The notes beneath the pieces were generated by a model. The model saw only the letters and a list, made by a program, of their open reading frames with translations, was not told where the DNA came from and ran no database searches. DNA of 64,000 nucleotides, taken from Begonia masoniana. Taxonomy: Eukaryota; Streptophyta; Magnoliopsida; Cucurbitales; Begoniaceae. The translations under genes were made by a program, and so were the position numbers. Of this stretch, positions 11,290-20,880 are shown in pieces. The stretch is taken from contig CM039509.1 of assembly GCA_022432975.1 (NCBI GenBank), positions 45,914,209 to 45,978,208 on the forward strand. Direction: 5' to 3'. The first letter of the stretch is position 1. Each line of letters starts with the position of its first letter.

Positions 11290-12268
11290 CTACATCAATT
11301 CGTCAGCTTGAGGCACAAAGTCCTCGTCCACAGGATCCGTACCTACAACAGGGAGTTCAACTATGAGCCTAGAGCTCAGTAAGAACATATCAGAAAATGC
11401 AGTGATGCATATACTATGCATGAACTTTTCAGAAATACAGTGACATTACAGAACATTACTTTTATCTGTCAGAAAGTGGGGCTTATAGGAGAACAGACGT
11501 AACAGAAGTGCACTATCAGGCACTAGTAACTCAGAACAGAACACCAGTCTCCGCCCACACTTAACCGGTACATTACAGTCAGATTTTCATTCTTTTTAAC
11601 TTCAAAACCGTGCACAAAAAACTTTTGCATGTCTTTTAGAGAAAACGTGTATGCATGAACGGTGCCTGAACTTAAACTGGCAGATAACAGAAATAAGACA
11701 ACAGACAACAGAAAATACAGACATCTCAAGACATAACCCTAACTTTTCTACCCAAAACAACCCCGACAGAACTGAAAACCTAGTACCTCCGTGATGTAGG
11801 GCCTTAAGGGCCGAATCTATGCATATGAACTTACCTGGTTGCTGTCGAGTTGATATTCTTGATCGTCTCAGAAATGCACGAACCTATGATGTGTATGAAA
11901 GAAAAATCATCAAGCTGCAAATGCTAACTAATACTTGGCAGGATATGCAGCAAACTCATTTCAACCCTTTAGAAAACACACCAACGTGTTTTTATCCAAA
12001 AACAGTGAGTTCTCTCTCTAAATATAATAACCCTAAACCTCAGTAAAACTCACCTTAAACTTGTTCAAACTCGTTGGCATTAGTAGATGTTTACCTCAGC
12101 GGAGAAGCAGAAAGAAATCTGAGGAGATCGAAGTAACTTCGATGGTTGTTTGTCGACTGGAAGAGAGAGTGCTGAGGAGAGAATGGAAAGAGCAGAGGAA
12201 AGAGTGAAGTGGGTTTCATGTAGGAGGAAGAGAAGACATGTCTTCTTCAACAAGTTGCCAAATGTCAA
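11290..12268 (-). CDS. Candidate three-exon LTR-encoded small ORF, copy A1
   Basis: Hypothetical. Read on the minus strand, exon 1 (12268-12095, from ATG) ends at GAG|GTAAAC. Exon 2 (11883-11835) lies between CATAG and CCAG|GTAAGT. Exon 3 (11342-11290) follows TTGTAG and ends TAG. The joined frame is 276 nt, open throughout, about 91 residues, with a hydrophobic Leu/Phe/Ser-rich first exon, an Arg/Ser-rich exon 2 (RRSRISTRQQ) and an acidic C-terminus (EDFVPQADELM). The same arrangement recurs at 23121-24098 and, with an early stop, 34664-35554. No known family recognised. It could instead be a spliced, non-coding leader. Confidence 0.35.
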
Positions 12269-12486
12269 GCACTCATTAGTTCCTTCCCACCAACCTTAAT
12301 TCCTACCTAATTTGTCCCTCAATTGATTTCTAACTAAATGCTTTGTTTTGGTTACTCCATAGTTTAGTTCTCCACTAAACATTCCTACAATTTCACCAAA
12401 ACATACATTGTATTAATGTAAACTTAATCTCGTTCGATAATTAAAGGGATAATTCCCCGGCCAAAAATGTCGGGCGTTACAGATAT

Positions 12487-13168
12487 ACTGAAGAAAATAA
12501 AAATAATATTTAAAAAATATTTGTTTGACATTGCTCTTATTTTTGTTATGCATGCATAATGGATTATAGATATAAATTAAGAGCAGTAAATCTCATGATT
12601 AATAGAATTTCTACTAATTTACATATTATTTTTTTTTTATTTTTTTATGATCAAATACAGATGGAATTGTTAGTTTATATTCTTATTATAAATCTAAATA
12701 TTCTAATATTAGTTGTTCACATCGTTCTTCACATAGTAGTTCAAGTAGTGGTGATAGAACTATTGTGGTTCTACAATTTAGTATTTGTGATATTTAAAAT
12801 TAATTAAATATAGATGTTTATTCTACTTTTATGCAAAAGGAACTAGATATTTATTTTGACACTCAATATAAATTTTCTCACAATGAGAACTTTGATATTT
12901 TAGTTTGGTGAAATTTTTTTTCCCACTACATATCTTATTATGTCTATAATGTCACATGATTTACTAACACTTATGGTCTCTATTGTAGTATCGGAGTTTG
13001 TTTTTAGTGTAGGTGGACGTGTGTATAATGAACGTTCGAGGAAGATTTGCACCCGATCTCGTTGAGACATTCATTTGCAAGAAGGATTGGAACGATGCCA
13101 TTACGAGAAATCAACAACGAGATGACAAAATAGTAGAAGATTTTAAAATTTTGGACGTTGAAGACTAG
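12487..13168 (+). pseudogene. hAT transposase fragment, C-terminal dimerisation region
   Basis: Homology resumes after the LTR-A insertion (KKIKIIFKKY-like, then a degenerate block). It includes ELDIYFDTQYKFSHNENFDI and, after a frameshift, SEFVFSVGGRVYNE and VETFICKKDWNDA, matching the hAT C-terminal dimerisation motif (SESAFSTGGRV...VEALICTKDWL). It ends at a TAG near 13168. Stops and frameshifts make it non-functional. Confidence 0.75.
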
Positions 13169-13660
13169 CTTTTCATTTAAATTTGTATGAATTCTAATTT
13201 TAATTTTGAAGTATTTTTTGAACTTTTAATTTTTTTTTGACATTTTGTGTGTGATTGACAATTAAATGAGTGCCAACTTAGTTGAAATGTATCTAATTTG
13301 TAGTTATGGAAGTGACAAATTTATAATCAATGTTATATTTTTTTTTTTACATTTGTCTCAAATAATTTTTTTATAATTTTTTTCGTCGACTAACTATCAT
13401 ATTTTAACATTACAATAATAAATATTTATTATAATTTTAATAACTAAAATTTAAAAAAAAAGTTATAATGCATTTATATAAAATAATTTTATTTATGTAT
13501 GTTAGACTCGTTAAGCACGGCTCGTTAAGCTAACTAAGCTCTGCTCGATTCGTTAGGTCATACCTCGTCAGCCGATTCCGTTTAAAATCAGCTTGTTAGG
13601 CTCAGCATGCTCGGTGAGCCAAGGCTACCCAAATTCGGCTGGCTAGTTTATTATCTCTAT

Positions 13661-14234
13661 GTAAATTTATATTTTTGATTTCTTATCAAGACTTCATTAA
13701 ATCTCGTATAAAAGCACCTCCGGCTAACTGCCCAAAAAATGAAAAGAAAAAAGAGGCTTGAGAAAAGTCATCAAGCTAGCATGACTTTGAAGCGACTGAA
13801 CAATCAAATGGCAACTCCCACTAAGTCCCAGGCCAAGACCATAAATGTTAGCTCGAGTATTAAAGGACGGTTGAAAACAATAATACAACTTAAATAGTCT
13901 AATATTCAAGATTTTCAGAACTCACGACAAATTTGGCGATCTTCGAGCTCCTTGCTCCAGCTGTTTGCACCTCTGAATTTCACCATTTATGAGACTGATT
14001 GCCTTGAGTTTGTCGACTTAGATTTAGGCGCGTTTTAGGCTAAATATCAACAAGAAGAAGAGAGTAAATTGACAACTAAGTTTACTTAATTTAGGTATTT
14101 GGAAAAGAAAAAGGAATTGCAGAAACCAACCCAAAACTGAAGGATTTCCTGTGATAAAAGGTGGAAGATTAGATCCAATCGATCGTTAATTACCGTTTTA
14201 TCCTTTAGAAAGGCAGTATTTTGAAAAAGAAACG
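13661..14234. other. Intergenic, low-copy
   Basis: No open frame of note and no repeat with other parts of the window. The tRNA gene begins at its right edge. Confidence 0.4.
14224..14228 (-). terminator. Pol III terminator of tRNA-Ile
   Basis: On the minus strand a run of five T lies seven bases (CGTTTC plus one) beyond the tRNA 3' end, the expected RNA polymerase III stop signal. Confidence 0.7.
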
Positions 14235-14308
14235 TGGCCCATGCAGGTCTCGAACCTGCGACCTTCGCGTTATTAGCACGACGCTCTAACCAACTGAGCT
14301 AATAGGCC
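14235..14308 (-). tRNA. tRNA-Ile, anticodon AAU
   Basis: The minus strand reads a full 74-nt cloverleaf: acceptor GGCCTAT pairs with ATGGGCC (one G-U pair at position 5), followed by a discriminator A. The D arm carries the A box TAGCTCAGTTGGT. The anticodon loop is CTAATAA, with AAT at positions 34-36. The B box and T arm read AGGTTCGAGACCT. No intron is present and CCA is not encoded, as expected for a nuclear gene. It reads isoleucine AUU/AUC codons after A34-to-inosine editing. It lies in low-copy DNA upstream of the ZIP pseudogene and looks functional. Confidence 0.97.
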
Positions 14309-14753
14309 ATTTGATGATATGCAAATCCTAAATAATAATAAAATAGTTGACATGTCAACGTAGTGTTCATACTCACCTCTCCCCAATCCTCTAAACCATG
14401 TGTTATGTCTTTAGCCCTCTACTTTTTCAGTAACCTTAGTCCACGTAAAACCCTCTCGTAGGGAAAACCCTAGGGCTCCTTTTAAACTCGATGGTGCCGG
14501 CCATTTTTAATGGATGATGCTGATTAGAAGCTGTGATTTAAAGCAACGGAAGAGAGCTTTATGCAAGTTTTCTCTCCTCACCACTTACAACTCCTACTCA
14601 AGAAAGCAGAATGACCTATAATTTTTTACACCCTTTGACCCTTTGTTGATTGGTTTCAAGTATTCTATGATGTATAGTTTTGAAAATTAGGGTATCTTTA
14701 TATGCTTTGTAAGCAACATATGCTTTGCATGCATGTAGCAGACTTGAATAAAG

Positions 14754-14813
<60 letters not shown>

Positions 14814-14990
14814 CTCGCATTTTATGAGTATGAGGCAGCCATTGATTTAAGACATTCATCACAGCCATCCTTTTTTGGTATGAACTGACCCATATACGAG
14901 AAATTGTCCACTATCTTTTTTCTGCTATTAATTCTGCTTCTCCCTCTCCTTCCACTGTCAAGACTCATCTTTCTTTGTTCCTTGTCCAAA
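14309..14990. other. Former upstream region of the ZIP gene
   Basis: Low-copy DNA between the tRNA gene and the first in-frame ATG of the ZIP relic. It holds the CT microsatellite and pyrimidine-rich DNA (14930-14990) resembling a 5' leader. No complete promoter could be assigned. Confidence 0.4.
14756..14816. repeat. (CT)n microsatellite
   Basis: About 30 CT units with one interruption (TCTTCTC near 14795). CT-rich runs are common in plant 5' regions, and this one lies about 175 bp upstream of the ZIP relic start. Confidence 0.95.
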
Positions 14991-17859
14991 ATGCCAAGAA
15001 TATTCCGTATTATGTTTATCCGTCTCCCTACGATGGCTTCCGGCCAGTGTCTGTGCGGCTCCGACGTGTAAGATCATGATGAAATTGAAGCCCTCATATA
15101 TAAACTGTTGGTTTTCAAGGTCCCTACGCATGGCGGAATTCACTATTATACATAATAATAGTGACATGCGTTACCCTGTAACTTTAAAACTATTTTAAAA
15201 TCATCAAAAAACCATAAATTGGATCGTTAGTCTAAAAGAAATTATTTTTGAGAAATATGTAATTTTTCAAAATGTAAACAATTTACATTGAGAAAAATTA
15301 TTAGAATTAGATTGTGATATATTAAAAGAAAATACCTTTTTGGAGCAACGCTTTTACTCAGGTACTCCCGTCTGATCTTAACAGCTTTAACTCAGGATCA
15401 GGTGTTTTTCCCGAAGACTTTGATACCGTCGAGTCTTCTCTGAAGATCTTTACACTTAAATCTCCTGACGTCTGGACGTCTCTCTTACAAGAATAACACA
15501 CTCATATATTTGTGGAGAGACGTGTTCTCAACACATGAGACGTCTCTCTTCGATCTTAGAAAACGGTTTTCTAAAACCGAATACGGAAAGGTCACACCTT
15601 TTCTCTCTAGGGATTTGTTTTTCGGTTGTTCACCGTTGTTCCTGTCAAATCACATTTGACAATTTTTATAGATCTGTTTTAAAATTAATTTTTAGATTTA
15701 TTTTAATAAAAACTAATTTTTTAAAAATAAATCTTATTTAATCAAATCTAATTTGATTAGAAGTTGATTTATCTAATAAATCAATTTATCAATTAATCAT
15801 ATAATCTAAAAACAGTTTTTAGAATATATTTATGAAAACTACTTTTCAAGATAATCTCATCTTATGAGATTCTTTAGATCTACTTTTAAATAGCAAACAA
15901 ACTATAAGTCAATTGTAGATCGAATCTAATTTAATCAGATTTTCCAGATCTACTTTTATTCAAATTTCAAAAATCTGATTTGATAGTTTGTTACATAACC
16001 ACTTTAAATTTGAAGATCAAATCTCATCTGATGAGATTCTTTAAATCTAATTCAAATCTCATCTGATGAGATTCTTTAAATCTAATTCAAATCCCTTAAA
16101 AATATCTCATCTAATGAGATATTTTATTTTGAATTCAAAATATAAAAACTATTTATATATTTTGAATAACAATATATTCATTTTAGTGTTTATAAATGAT
16201 TAATCATTATTAATCATTTATATATTTATTCTTATAATATGGAAATTAAATAGTGATATAAGATAACAGAGGGACCGATGGACCTCTAGTTCTAAGCTCC
16301 AATAATATTTGTTAATTAATATAAACTCTTTATATTAAATAACATAATTATTAACTCTAGAGTAATTCCACTAAATACCTAGAGTTGCACTCTTAGAACT
16401 ATAAAGTATATTTACTCAGAGTAATGTCCATTGATATAGTCATTACATATGTATTAATCCTCCATTAAGATTCGTAATAGAGCTAGGTATAAAATCCGTT
16501 AACCTCTCATATTACATCTTTATCCTTGACTACCATTAGTTTTTGATTGAATAATTAATTCATAACATTTATGAATTTGCGCGCTAATTATTCAATCCCT
16601 GAACTAACAAACAAGGGAATCTTGTATTATGGATTTCATTGTATCAATGTTAGCATTCCCAGCTACTCATTTAATTTATTCCCAAAATACAAGATTTATG
16701 TAATGCAACCCATACAAAACTGTATCGAGTAAATCAAAGAATAAATTAAAATGAAATAGGAGTCTACTAAATACAATGAATTAAGATCATACATATATGA
16801 CCATCATTATGATAAAATTAATTGTTCTTCATTTAACGGATATTATAAGAACAATATAATTTCATCTGGTCCAGTCCTATATAATCATATTATATAAAAT
16901 ACAATCACTTTATGTCACTACATATATAGTCGGGATTTGACTATACGTTCTCAACGAAGTGAACTGTATTTATGACTTTATTAATTTGAAGATCCTATAC
17001 TTCAAATATAAGTCATGGACTATTGTGATTATTTCTTTTTAAATTTAATTCCACATATATCAACATATATGTAAATTTAAAATTGCACAAATAATCAAGG
17101 ATTTTCTTTGAATTTATAAAGCATATCGAATAATGCAAACATAAAAATTAATCATAAAATTTATTTCTTAATTACAGCAATAAAAATGTTCATAACATTT
17201 GCTTGTTGGGCACATTATTCCCAACATAAACTAGCTTCGTTCGCTTCCTTTCTGGTTGCGGGTGCAGTGGGAGTGAGCCTTCTGCTGCTTGGCAAGAAAC
17301 TTCCGGCTCTCCGGCATGAAAACGACATTTTCTTCATGATCAAGGCTTTTGCAGCCGACGTAATTTTAGCTACTGGCTTCATACATATACTACCGGACGC
17401 ATTTAGTAACTTGAGCTCTCCGTGCTTGAGCGAGCAACCATGGGGAAAGTTCCCGTTTGCCGGCTTCGTCGCCATGTTTTTTTCAATTGGTACGCTAATG
17501 GTTGATACATTGGCGACAAGATTCTACAAGAGGCAGTGCTTTGTCAAATCGAAGCAGGTGATTCTAGACGAAGAAATTGCCCAAGAGCTTGCAGGGTCTT
17601 GTGCATGTTCATTCCCATGCAACACACGGGCATGCTCATGGCTCCGCCTCCGTTGATGGAGAAATTGCTCTGCCGGAGCTGATCCGCTGCCGTATTATAT
17701 CTCAAGTAAGGCCACTGATTTCTTTTGAACTTGTTTCTATTAGCTTAATTTGGCTCATAAGAATAGTCATGGTGTTTTTTCATGTGTTGGAAGCGGGGAT
17801 TGTGGTGCACTATGTTATAATTGGAGTATCTTTAGGCACCTCTCAAAGTCCGTTATGAT
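14991..17859 (+). pseudogene. ZIP/IRT-family metal transporter, broken gene
   Basis: Intact relatives are plasma-membrane Zn/Fe transporters with eight membrane segments. Fragments visible here: 14991-15105 (signal-like start, then DHDEIEALIYK), 17232-17705 ([65 protein letters not shown], then the His-rich loop [15 protein letters not shown]) and 17784-17859 ([23 protein letters not shown]). Defects are a TAA at 15069-15071, a copia-like LTR inserted at 15106-17226 within the IYK-LAS codons, a one-base frameshift near 17595 just before the His-rich loop, an intron (17706-17783) whose acceptor is CAT instead of CAG, and loss of everything after SQSP. The intron position before VLE matches plant ZIP genes. 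Non-functional. Confidence 0.9.
15106..17226 (-). mobile_element. Copia-like solo LTR, 2.1 kb, inserted in the ZIP gene
   Basis: Ends are TGTTGGTTTTCAAGG and TTATTCCCAACA, flanked by a perfect TSD TAAAC (15101-15105, 17227-17231); removing it restores the ZIP reading frame exactly. No protein-coding region, PBS or second LTR was seen, so a solo LTR is likely. The TGTTGG...CCAACA ends are usual for plant Ty1/copia elements; the superfamily call is inference. It contains four palindromes of the form ATCTCATCTGATGAGAT at 15853-15871, 16020-16037, 16054-16072 and 16103-16121. Confidence 0.8.
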
Positions 17860-17968
17860 TGTTAGCACGTAGTATTTCCTTATTATTTTTAGATTAGCTC
17901 TTAATTATAGTTTTCTCTTTGTTACCCTTGTCATTTTATTACTTTGATGTCACTCTTTCCTAAGTTTG

Positions 17969-19408
17969 TGTGACGACCCCTGACCCGATCGGGGTCGAGG
18001 AGCCATCACTCTGGACATTTCAAAAACGTGGACTATTTTTTTTTTTGAAAATTTATAAAACTTTTGAAAACTTTACACAGAGTATAAACTTTCTCTAGAA
18101 ATGAAATTGGAAGGCATATTAAAATCAGACTTCATAAACAAATAACAGAAGAAAATAGGAAGACAGAAAGCAGGGAGAAATGAAAACAGTTATGGGATTT
18201 TTACTAGGACTTGACTTCGACTTAAACATGGTTCTGGCAGAAAAACAGGAAGACTGTAACACTAAAAATTTAGACGAGTACCCTCTCTAGACGATAGGAG
18301 GATGACAGAAACGGACGATGAAAATAAACAGACAGAAATGAACGACTGGAGACAAATGACAGTATACTTTGAAATGGAAAACATAACTGAAAACTATACA
18401 GTGGATGACTCGTAGTGGAAGACATAAGGTGGAAGACGTATGGTGGAAGATGTAAGGTGGAAGATGTAAGGTGGAAGATGTAGGGTGGAAGACGTAGGGT
18501 GTATGTAAGGTGGAAGATGTAAGGTGGAAGATGTAAGGTGGAAGATGTAAGGTGGAAGATGTAAGGTGGAAGATGTAAGGTGGAAGATGTAAGGTGGAAG
18601 ATGTAAGGTGGAAGATGTAAGGTGGAAGATGTAAGGTGGAATATGTAAGGTGGAAGATGTAAGGTGGAAGATGTAAGGTGGAAGATGTAAGGTGGAAGAT
18701 GTAAGGTGGAAGATGTAAGGTGGAAGATGTAAGGTGGAAGATGTAAGGTGGAAGATGTAAGGTGGAAGATGTAAGGTGGAAGATGTAAGGTGGAAGATGT
18801 AAGGTGGAATATGTAAGGTGGAAGATGTAAGGTGGAATATGTAAGGTGGAAGATGTAAGGTGGAAGATGTAAGGTGGAAGATGTAAGGTGGAAGATGTAA
18901 GGTGGAAGATGTAAGGTGGAAGATGTAAGGTGGAAGATGTAAGGTGGAAGATGTAAGGTGGAAGATGTAAGGTGGAAGATGTAAGGTGGAAGATGTAAGG
19001 TGGAAACGTTTGAAAACCTTTACACAGAGTATAAACTTTCTCTAGAATGAAATTGGAAGGCATATTAAAATCAGACTTCATAAACAAATAACAGAAGAAC
19101 TAGGAAGACAGAAAGCAGGGAGAAAATGAAAACAGTTCTGGGATTTTTTCCTAGGACTGACTTCGACTTAAACATGGTTCTGGCAGAGAGAAAAAACAGG
19201 AAGACTGTAACACTAAAAATTTAGACGAGTACCCTCTCTAGACGATAGGAGGATGACAGAACGGACGATGAAAATAAACAGACAGGAAGATGTAAGGTGG
19301 AATATGTAAGGTGGAAGATGAACAGTGAAGACGGGTAGATGTAAACTACAGGCAGAAGTGAACTGTTCACAGGCAGAAGTGAACTACGGCAGAAGTGAAG
19401 TGAACTGT
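17969..19408 (-). mobile_element. LTR-A fragment, copy A2, expanded by a minisatellite
   Basis: It starts on the plus strand with the LTR-A 3' end (TGTGACGACCCCTGACCC, then GATCGGGGTC and CATCACTCTGGACA). It runs through a 14-bp minisatellite, then repeats part of its own sequence: 18031-18310 recurs at about 19005-19290. It stops where an LTR-A 5' end in the opposite orientation begins at 19409. No TSD was found. Confidence 0.7.
18411..19003. repeat. 14-bp minisatellite, about 42 copies
   Basis: Unit GTGGAAGATGTAAG, nearly perfect, with occasional GAATATG variants. It produces a false 266-residue minus-strand frame. It occupies the same part of LTR-A that holds other motifs in other copies. 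Confidence 0.95.
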
Positions 19409-19800
19409 TGTAACACCCGACATTTTACCAATGTAATTATTCCCCGAACAATTAAGCGAAGTTACTCTGATGTTAATGCAATGACTATTTTTAATGAAAT
19501 TGTCGACGTATTTAATTGAATGAGGGTGATTCGTAAAAACCGATTCGACGAACTAAATAGTAAATTTAGTTGAAAACCAATAGTTAGAAATGCATGGTGG
19601 GGCACCATGGGAAGCCAATTAAGGTTGGTGGGAGGAAGCCAATGGATTGACACTTGTCAAACTTGTGGAAGAAGTCATACCTTCTTCTTCCCTTCTCTTC
19701 CCCTCTACGTAAAACAGTTTGCATTTTCTTCTTCTCCTCTCTGTTTTCTCTCTTCTAGGCGACTACGATAATATACTTTCCTTGACTAGCACTCCACAAT
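19409..19800 (+). mobile_element. LTR-A 5' fragment, truncated
   Basis: It starts TGTAACACCCGACATTTTAC and follows the LTR-A 5' part (AAGCCAATTAAGGTTGGTGG, then the pyrimidine-rich stretch and CTTCTAGGCGACT) before similarity fades near 19800. The copy appears truncated. Confidence 0.65.
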
Positions 19801-20439
19801 CTGCTGATTCTCCATCGATCTCCCGTCCAATTTTCTAATTTTATTAAAATTATGATTAAAGAACTTTTACTCATATTGCATCATTCGACTTACATACCCA
19901 AACTGATAACATTCGGATCACGCAGGATTATTATACGAAATAAAATAGTAAACTAATATTCCTCGGTTGTCAATCATTGAAAGCTAGCTTGTAGTAGCAT
20001 TCATGTCCCTCTTCTCCCGCTAGAAAGAACTTGCGAAAAAAATAAAATTTCCAGATCTCGCTCATTGACTTCTATGGAACTACTTGCCATATTTGAAGAG
20101 ACTTTGGGGGGTTTAAAATTAGGCAACTTCAAGATTTCTGTTAACTTTCCAAATCTCACTCTTTCTTGAACATCAAGGTTTCTTAATTAGGCTCCTTTAG
20201 CTTTTATCAACTTTCTAAGAGTCTTCTTTCTAATTATTTAATGTACATTTAAGGTTTCATTTTCTGCAAAAATATAATAAATCAATAAAATCAATCCCAA
20301 ATAATCAAAAAATCTATTTTTCACAAAATACATTTCTAAGTTCAGAATTATTCACCGGTGTAGCAAAAAACAAATATTTTCTATAAAAACAGCTAAAATA
20401 AATATGTTATCAATGTAACTCTATTAAATAGAGTTATCA
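19801..20439. other. AT-rich intergenic DNA, nothing recognised
   Basis: No coding homology or repeat with the rest of the window could be seen. Confidence 0.35.
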
Positions 20440-20880
20440 AAAAGACCTTAACTATTAATTCAATATATTTGGATTTGAATTACAATAATCAGTAATTGAC
20501 TCTTTCTTTGAAACGTTTAATTAACCACACAAACCATGCAAATGTATTTTTCTTGCATGCGTCTCTTCGTCATAGTTCCTCTACTTTATAAATTGTCTCC
20601 ATCAATCTATAGTAAGATAAATTACAAGCAATAAATAGAACATTGAATACTCAGAAAATAAAAAGATTTATAAACAAAGACGATAAATAAATTACTATTT
20701 CATAATTTGCTTCCCCGTGTACCCTAAAGCAAGAAAATTACAACATAATGGCTCAATAAATAAAAAGAAATATGACTTTCAACATTATAATATATGGTCA
20801 ATATGATAGAAAACAATTACTTGACGCAATGAAATAAAGGAATGTAGATTATTTTAATGTAATTGTTTTAGTTATTTAAA
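20440..20880. repeat. Paralogue of the germin-gene 3' flank
   Basis: It aligns by eye with 42530-42900: both contain GACGATAAATAAATTACTAT followed by TTCATAATT, then TACCCTAAAG, then CATTATAATATATGGT in the same order and orientation. It suggests an old duplication of the germin locus whose gene copy is gone or lies elsewhere. Confidence 0.7.

Larger units (their letters stand above)
3896..12481 (-). mobile_element. LTR-A solo LTR, copy A1, with nested gypsy element
   Basis: The outer ends on the plus strand are TGTGACAGCCCGAG and CGGGCGTTACA, with a perfect 5-bp TSD GATAT (3891-3895, 12482-12486). Removing the gypsy insertion (4379-10422 plus one TSD copy) leaves about 2.54 kb, the size of the other LTR-A copies in this window, so I read it as a solo LTR. 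Sense is minus, by analogy with copy A8, where a PPT abuts the TGTAAC-type end. It contains the exon-intron cassette (11290-12268) and GGACGACT-type minisatellite sequence (10440-10760 and 4160-4330). Confidence 0.85.
2162..13660 (+). mobile_element. hAT DNA-transposon relic (hAT-1), host of nested insertions
   Basis: The left edge starts TAGTGGTGTTAAATAGGC, matching the TAG.G.TGTTAAA terminus typical of a plant hAT group, and runs into GC-rich subterminal DNA (2178-2275). The right subterminal region (13500-13660) is rich in CTCGTTAAG and GGCTCGTTA repeats. Three transposase fragments lie in plus orientation at 2329-2498, 3210-3890 and 12487-13168. The relic is split by a Mutator-type MITE (2499-3200) and an LTR-A copy (3896-12481) that contains a gypsy element. 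Exact outer ends and the 8-bp TSD could not be fixed. A relative sits at 43419-52606. Confidence 0.75.

Noticed and set aside
3896..12481. One 8.6-kb retrotransposon bounded by the GATAT TSD
   Set aside because: The inner gypsy element has its own LTRs and TSD (CTTTT) and the remaining 2.54 kb matches the other LTR-A copies, so this is a solo LTR with a nested element.
17577..17858. Separate 93-residue His-rich protein
   Set aside because: It is the ZIP His loop in the shifted frame plus intron, not an independent gene.
18411..19003. CRISPR-like regular array
   Set aside because: Units are contiguous with no unique spacers, and the context is plant nuclear DNA.
18287..19087. 266-residue minus-strand frame with PPYIFHLTSSTLHL repeats
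   Set aside because: It is a translation of the 14-bp minisatellite; a perfect tandem array with a unit not divisible by three still gives long frames. No protein family is implied.
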